Shown: piece by piece, positions 57,474 to 64,000 of the stretch
Layout: the number at the start of each line of letters is the position of its first letter
How positions within the stretch are numbered: position 1 is the stretch's first letter
From: Physcomitrium patens
Taxonomy: Eukaryota; Streptophyta; Bryopsida; Funariales; Funariaceae
DNA length: 64,000 nt
NCBI RefSeq assembly: GCF_000002425.4
Contig: NC_037265.1
Coordinates: 11,612,330-11,676,329 of the forward strand
Direction of reading: 5' to 3'
Notes under the pieces: model-generated
Told to the model about the DNA's origin: nothing
Seen by the model: the letters and a program-made list of their open reading frames with translations, nothing else
Database searches by the model: none
Translations under genes and position numbers: made by a program

Positions 57474-59677
57474 TGTCATAATACGTAGTCTTGCTTGTTA
57501 ATATTCCAAACAACTGGTTGTGAAAGGTAGAATGGAAATTACAACAACAAAATCCTAGCTCTAATAGAATACTAACTAAACTCTTATTAGACCATAATAA
57601 TGCTAAACAAGCTTTAATCAAATTCAATGGAACCTCAAAGAAATTTCAAAGAAACAATAAGAAATCTTAAAAAAATATTAGAATGATTACAAATATATCT
57701 CCAATATATTTTAATTCAATCTTAATTTAATCCTAGTTAAAATTCTATTAGACTTCATTCAAACTTTAGGCCAAAACTAATTAAATATTAAATCCTAACA
57801 AACCCTAATAAAATCCTAAATCCTAAACCAAATCCTAAATCAAATCCCACCAAACTCTAAATCAAACCCTAACCAAATATTAAATCCTAAATCAAAACCT
57901 AACCAAAAATTAAACCCTAAACCTAAATTAAATCCCAACCAAATTCTAAACCAAATCCTAATTCATAAATCATAAATCAAACTCTTAACAAATCCTAAAT
58001 CAAATCCTAACCAAATCCTAAATAAAACCTAACCAAATCCTAAACCCTAAACCAAATCTTAAACAAATCCTAAACCAAACCCCAACCAAATCTTGAATCC
58101 TAAATCAAACCCTAAATCATAAATCAAATCCTAAACAAACCTTAACAAAATCCTGAACCAAACTATAACCAATCTCTAAACAAATCCTAAATCAAATCTT
58201 AAATCCTAAATCAAATCTTAAATCCTAAATAAAATCCCAATCAAATTCTCAATCCTAAATCAAATCCTAATCAAATCTTAAACCCTAAATCAAATCCTAA
58301 CAAAAGTCTAAATCTAAACCAAACCTTAACCAAATCTTGAATCCTAAACCAAATCCCAACCAAACCTTAAACCAAATCATAAATCCTAAATAAATCCTAA
58401 ATCAAATCTTAATCAAATCCTAAATCAAATCCTAAATCCTAAATCAAACCATAATTAAATTCTAACCCTAAATCAAATCCTAACCAAAATCTAAACCCTA
58501 AACCAAACCCTAATCAAACCTTAGTAATTTCTACAACAGATTTAAATCTCAATAACTAATGAATGAACCATTGATCTTAACTCAAATTTTGCACACTTCT
58601 TAAAAACTAAGTTGAAAAAAATCACAAAATTTTTGAAAAGGATCAAAAGTACCAAATAGGCAATAACTTCAAAAATGTGCTTGGGTATTGATCAGCTTCC
58701 TTCTCCAACCTTGATGCTAATCTCCCAGAGCTCATATCTCTTATTTTCATAGTTCGATTGATCTCAAAATTTTCATATACATTAAAAAACAAATCTCATA
58801 TCTTTTTACATAACTTTTACTCCAATCCAACTAATAGATTACAAGAAATCTTAAAAACCCTCATTGGATCTAAAATTCTATTTTTTAAGACCTTGACTCA
58901 CTTAAACCTCAATAATCCTCAATTCAATTGTTAAATCAAGCTCAAATTCACAATACACATTAAAGACAGCTATAACCATAAATCCACAAAATTTTACTTG
59001 TAGATCTATTACAAAACTCTTGAAATCACCCAAAACGTAAACCTTGTTTTATTTCACAAAAGTCAAGTCATCCAAAACAAACTTTGACTTTGCAAAGCTC
59101 TTACAAAGTTAATACAGATTCAAATCATCTAAAACCAATGCTCATAAAAATCCTATTCAACCTTCTATCAAATCTCTTCTTTTGATCTGCCAAAGAGTGA
59201 GTCATCGTCAAGACTCGGTTTTGTGCCTTAGGGTTTGATTTTAACCCTAGTTCCTAACCTTCGATCTTCAAATTAAATCTTATTTTGCCCTAGGCCGTTG
59301 TTTTAGTGGCCAGAGGTTTGATTTCGACCCTGTCTCACAAACGATCGACCCCGGGTATCAATCTATTCTATCGTAAGGAATTTTTAGCCCAATCCTACTC
59401 TCAATTTAATCCTAGTACCAAATATACTAATTATTTATCTCTTCTAACTTGATTTTTGGTCTTTCTAAGGTAGTAGAAGAGTCTCTACAACCTAGAAGGT
59501 AAATTTACTAACTAACCATCAACCTACGAATTATTAAGATAAGAAAATAACCTAAGAGGCTTTTATAAAAGCCATATTTAGATACCTCAAATTATAATTA
59601 AATTAAGATAATTAGATATTAATTAAAAATTCAAATTTGATTATAATTTCACTATATAGTTGTATTACATCACGACA
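57474..59677. mobile_element. LTR-like block (possible solo LTR) with telomere-like tract
   Basis: The block starts TGTCATAATA and ends with the reverse of TGTCGTGATG, an imperfect inverted repeat differing only by transitions. Both sides carry CCGT (57470-57473 and 59678-59681). Left of it is element C pol-like sequence, right of it dead chromovirus pol. It has no coding frame. A solo LTR with a 4-bp target duplication fits, but the junction of two different elements on its sides makes a more complex history possible. Confidence 0.45.
57775..58530. repeat. Degenerate CCTAAA (telomere-like) tract
   Basis: About 750 bp of drifting units such as AAATCCTAAACC, AAATCCTAAATC and AACCCTAAACC. The core CCYTAAA resembles the plant telomere repeat CCCTAAA, interspersed with AAATC/AACC spacers. 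It lies inside the 57474-59677 block, so it could be an LTR minisatellite, not a real interstitial telomere. Confidence 0.75.
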
Positions 59678-60371
59678 CCGTATTATCACAAATGAGAATA
59701 GATGATAAAATTTACCTAATAGCTTTTCATTCCAAAAAAAATTCAAAAGTCGAGATTAACTATGCAATCTATAATAAAAAACTTCTTGTAATCATAGATT
59801 TATTTTAAAAATAACATCATCATCTAGAAGTTGCTTCCAATCCATTCACCATATATACATATCTTAAGAATCTCAAGTACTTCATTTTAGCATGTATTTT
59901 GAATCATTGCTAAGCCCATTGAAACATATCTTGATGAAGATTTGATTTCAAGATCACGTATTGGCGCAGAAAATAATAAGGTTTGTCAAATTTCCTTTCT
60001 AGACGTTCTTATCTTGTACCAAAAGAAAGAGATGCATCATTTAATCAACAAAGAATAGTTCTATTGAAGCTAGAGTATTTTCATCTTTGAATAATGAAAT
60101 CAACATTGACTGTTGATTCTATCCTTGTGAAACAAATCCAATCAAGTATGCCTTGTGATCTTCTTGTTCACAATATCAAGAATCCTTCTAAGTCACAAGA
60201 TACTTCTAAGTTTGAGTTCAAAAAAAATCAACCGAATTTTGAAGGTCAATTATATGTTCCAGAAAAAGGAGCATAATTACATGTTATTCAATCATGTCAT
60301 GACTTTCTAGTAGCGGGAAATTTTCAATACAATAAGACTTTGAAGCATATATCTGGAGCTTTTTAGTAGTT
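59678..60371 (+). pseudogene. Third dead chromovirus: RNase H to integrase zinc domain
   Basis: Resumes pol at the LSQMGTDDKLHPIAFHS region and runs through RNase H and the linker (TLTVDSxxxKQIQSSMxxDLL) to the HDF-GxF-YNKT zinc domain, ending at the FWW segment. Stops are frequent. At 60372 it meets the sequence shared with 7140 onward. Confidence 0.8.
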
Positions 60372-60751
60372 GTAATGTATTAATATTTGATTACAACATA
60401 GTCCAATAGCAAAGACATTATTACATAGCAAGAACATATTTTAGCAATACATTACAACAACAAAAGCATTTGAATGCAACATCATAATATTCCAACAATC
60501 CATCACAAAGATAATATCCTTGCATTGTAGTAATATCTCATCATAGCAATACATTGAAGCAATAAAGCATTGTAGCACAATAGCAACATAGCACAATAAC
60601 AAAAACATTGTAGTACAACAATACTTTATTGCAATAATATAAATATTTTAATACAATAATAATTTATTACAATAATACTTTATTGCAATAGTATAAATAT
60701 TATAGTATAGTAATAATTTATTACTAAAATACCTTATTGATAAAACCACTC

Positions 60752-61399
60752 TCAAATGTCTTGTTTGTTAAATGAAAGAACAACTTGTCTTCTAAGTATT
60801 CAATAGCTGCCTACAAGAATAATCCAATTTTTTTTGTTTCCAAGAGCTGCCTCTCTTGTATTGGCAATTGTCCAAATTTAGTCTCAAATTCCATGATTAG
60901 TTCATTTGGAGCCATTTGATTTCTTGGCCTTTATTCAATCTACTCCAAAAAGACTTGTTTTTTCATTCTTTTGAAATCTTCCTCAAAAAATTCATCTTTC
61001 AAGAGTTCTTCAAATTTCTTCCCTCACATAGCCTTAGTATGCAACTCCTGCATCTTTTTTCTAATTTTTGGTATCATTGCCAAATCAAAGATGGTAATCA
61101 TCTTCAATTCTAAAACTTGATGCACATATGCACATATATGTGTAAATCCTTAGGAACTTAGTGATTTCATTCTCATCAAACCTTCCAATCTTATCCATCA
61201 CTACTTGTAAAGCTTAGATGGTGTTTCTATCCTTTCAATGCACTTATTGCCTCTCTTTTATAAATTGAGCAAATAACTTGAATAAATCATGGGTACCTAT
61301 TCTAATTCGTAAAAAAAACCTTGGGATTTGATTTTCCATCTTGACTTGTTGAAAAATTTGGTGCCTTGAGGCTCTGTCAATGGAAGCACCAATAAAGTT
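60752..61399 (-). pseudogene. Element C gag 5' fragment (third copy)
   Basis: Counterpart of 7521-8167, with primer-site-like TGGTGCTTCC on the minus strand at 61382-61391. Broken by the same stops. Confidence 0.65.
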
Positions 61400-61493
61400 T
61401 GGGTAGAGAGAATTTGTGTCAAAAAAGCATTGGGCTTTTGGCTATCACTAATTATTCAATCAAGTCTTGAGATAAAAAAACATCAAGTTATCT

Positions 61494-61528
<35 letters not shown>

Positions 61529-62640
61529 TATTCCTATAGAGGTAATAATATCAATACATAAGTTCTAAGTACTAAAGAATATCCAAAATATGATAAAAAT
61601 TATCTAAATCCTTATATATTCATGAGGTGAATTTTATCCAAACTTCAATAGATCATATCTCATAATCGAAGTATCCAAACAAACAAAAAATTTACATGAA
61701 GTATTGATGTATTTTAAAAAAATACTACAACAAATTTTAATTGCAAATTTCTTAAAAATCTTGAGATATTGCTTAAATACTAACAATAGCTTTATAGCCT
61801 TGCTTGAATATATCCATATGTAATTTTTTATATATCTCACAAACTAAATATTCAAATATCATAAAATAATTTATTTATAGTTTTTCAACCTAATAACACA
61901 TATCTTTAGAAATTTGAGCCAAAACTTTGTTCAAAAACTCAAGGTGTAGTTCCAACTATTACTATCAATAAAATGATTCACGTTCTGCCTTTGAATTACA
62001 TGTATTGTCTTCAATGCTTTATAACTCCTTTATACAAACTCCAAATATAACAATTCTTTTGTAAAGACATAAATTTTGAAATCAGCCTTGTGATTGCACT
62101 CTTGATCTTCAAAATCTATTATATAACTCCTTGTATTTTTAAAAGAACAACAATATGTCTAAAAAAGACACATTAACTTCAAATGGCTACAACTTCATCA
62201 CCTTAATTCCAAACCTTCTAAACTTTATGCAATCCTTGCTTCTAATTCTCAAATGTTCTTTTTGAAGTTGCCAAAATCCTTATTATGGTTGCAGATAGCC
62301 TCTTGAGAGCCTATAGGGCATGGCTTTCAATCAATAGAGATGAAGATCCTCATTCCTTATCTTCATCCATCCATACTTTGCTTTCATCCTTCCAAATAAG
62401 CTTCTTAGAGGTTTGTATCTTCATCTTTGAGTTCCAATCTTTTCTTTAAATTTTGTATTAAATATTTAAATCTTATATAATTTAGATACTACAATCAAAA
62501 TAAGTAAACCTCAAAATAAATTTTCTTTCATCAACTCTCTTTAAATTAACCTATTAATCACTCTAATACACATCAATACTTATAAATATATCATGTGTTT
62601 TAGTCAATTTTTACATACTATGAATAATTACAATACAACA
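61400..62640 (-). mobile_element. Element C 5' LTR (third copy)
   Basis: Counterpart of 8168-9409, with a (TA)n run at about 61498-61523. Its outer end is at 62640, directly against chromovirus gag. Confidence 0.65.
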
Positions 62641-63140
62641 ACATTGAGGCCTACTTATGCAATTTTCGAATAAAAATTTAAAAAGTCGATTGTCATTCTT
62701 TAAAGCAAAATCAATTACTTGACTCAATGTTTGAGGATTAAGTAAATTGACCATCAATTTCTTTACCTCATATTATAATCCATAAAGAAATTGGCTAACG
62801 AGTGTAGTATCATTCCACTTGATATCAATCACAAGTTGTCAAAATTGTGAAATATACAATATTATAGATTGATTAACTCCCTCAAATATACTAGAATTTG
62901 TACCATTGCACTATTCATTTTGACAAGCTCTATTATAATAACACTTAGAAGAAAAGAGATGTCTAATATTGCTAAAGTTAAGTAAAAGAAAGAACTTGAG
63001 AACAAAAAGAATAATATCAAATTTAAAAGAGGATAATCCACAACATCTAATATGCTTATGTCTTATCAAGAAAAAAAGATAATCCATTCTTAATCAAGAA
63101 AAGACAAAGCTTTGATATTGTAAGTGTATTCTTGTCAATC
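62641..63140 (-). mobile_element. Degenerate chromovirus gag and leader (third copy)
   Basis: Counterpart of 92-591 and 9410-9909, with identical truncation and internal deletion. Confidence 0.8.
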
Positions 63141-63692
63141 TCTCAAAGATAAGAACTCAAAGAAAACAAATATACAAGTGAGACTTTTTCAAAGAAGTAT
63201 AACAAATATATATATATATAAAAAAATATGTATATTAAAAAGAAACTAGAATTACTATTGCCAAAATACAAGAGAACTAGAGACTTCTTAAAACTAAACT
63301 AGAAGCAAGAAAGGAATTGACAAGAATGAAGAAGGCTTCATACTTACCTCTATATATATTATCTATCTAGGAGCTACATGGCAACATTCCATAAGACCTC
63401 CAAAACGTGTTGACTTTGCACAACACGTATCTTGACTTATAAGGCAAGTTTTAATATGGGTGCCATATAGTTAGCTTTTTTCGCAAGCTACCAACATGTG
63501 TGGCACATGCTTAACTTGCTGACCAAGTATCTAACCTACCAATCAACAACAAATACATGTAAAGTCAAAGCAACATCTATAAAGCTTCTAGGAAGCTTCT
63601 TTAAAAGTTATTATGAAATTAATCTACTTTTATCTACTTTTACCTATTCATATTACTTGAATAACAATTACAATAAATATATGTCCGTGACA
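63141..63692 (-). mobile_element. Degenerate chromovirus 5' LTR (third copy)
   Basis: Counterpart of 592-1144, again with ATTGACAAGAAT in both the LTR and the adjacent primer-site region. Confidence 0.8.
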
Positions 63693-64000
63693 AGTTGACA
63701 ATTACAAAATCAACTAATAGAGAAAACTAAGTAGATAGAATTCTCTACCATCATATTTGTAAAAGTATACTTAGAAAAAAAAAAATCAAATTATATTATA
63801 TTAACACCAATATACAACCAACAAAAGTTCTTACTAAACCATTAAAAAGAGTGAAATTTGAAACATATAGATAAGCCTTGAGACTTAAAAGCCTAATTAC
63901 ATTGTGCAATAGAATAAGAATGGTTGTCATTTCTTACTTCTTTGCTTAGTAACCATGTGGTGATAACAAAGACCATCTTACATATATGGAGGTTGGCTAA
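63693..64000. other. AT-rich spacer at window end
   Basis: Matches the spacer at 1145-1452 and 10463-10770, the DNA that precedes RbcS in the two complete units. Nothing else is seen. Confidence 0.7.

Larger units (their letters stand above)
60372..64000. repeat. Third copy of the RbcS-upstream segment (continues past window)
   Basis: Matches 7140-10768 at an offset of about 53230, with the same element C gag fragment, the same LTR and the same insertion point into chromovirus gag. It is slightly more diverged than units one and two are from each other. Identical junctions mean shared descent by duplication. The match runs to the window edge. Confidence 0.9.

Noticed and set aside
57775..58530. 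True interstitial telomere from a chromosome fusion
   Set aside because: The units are too irregular, and the tract sits inside a block with LTR-like ends.

Overview
The window is nuclear DNA from a land plant. It carries spliced plant genes: RbcS with a chloroplast transit peptide and the two usual intron positions, the FACT subunit SPT16, and a BURP-domain protein. The genes are compact with short introns and sit in very AT-rich DNA full of Gypsy/chromovirus retrotransposons. I favour a bryophyte, most likely a moss, but the sequence alone does not exclude a lycophyte or fern.

Layout. Positions 1-14183 hold a recent tandem duplication with a 9318-bp period. Each copy carries retrotransposon debris, an eroded coding-like stretch and an intact RbcS gene on the + strand (3867-4695 and 13185-14013). 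The two RbcS coding sequences look identical, so both loci should feed the same Rubisco small subunit to the chloroplast. Facing the second copy is SPT16 (15293-20584, -), built from eight or nine exons. One in-frame 78-nt exon gives 26 residues with no counterpart in the canonical protein. Next come AT-rich spacer, a possible spliced non-coding transcription unit (about 22850-25400, low confidence) and a two-exon secreted BURP protein (25913-27180, -). The stretch 28.7-31.9 kb is mostly AT-rich spacer with one GC-rich island.

From about 31.9 kb to the end the window is a nested retrotransposon cluster. Dead chromovirus copies lie in both orientations (31.8-39.5 kb, 45.2-47.3 kb, 59.7-60.4 kb). 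One is split by a gutted Gypsy element with a CAAAG target-site duplication (39529-45225). The same copy is split again by a second Gypsy family, element C (from 47272), whose gag is itself split by a nearly intact young chromovirus (48183-54489, TSD ACAAG, two 517-bp LTRs differing at three sites that I found). An LTR-like 2.2-kb block with a degenerate telomere-like CCTAAA tract (57474-59677) ends element C. From 60372 to the window end lies a third copy of the sequence found upstream of RbcS, so a third RbcS may lie just beyond the window.

The most interesting signal is in the young chromovirus. The 11 nt two bases inside its 5' LTR are exactly complementary to the predicted first 11 nt of its own transcript, which sit 31 nt after a TATA box. 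That is the layout of Tf1-type self-priming, not tRNA priming, and in an older subfamily both partner sites have changed together. The element also has a third ORF of unknown function after pol, and remnants of that ORF are present in a dead relative. All exon and element boundaries here come from reading the sequence by eye; no alignment or database search was run.
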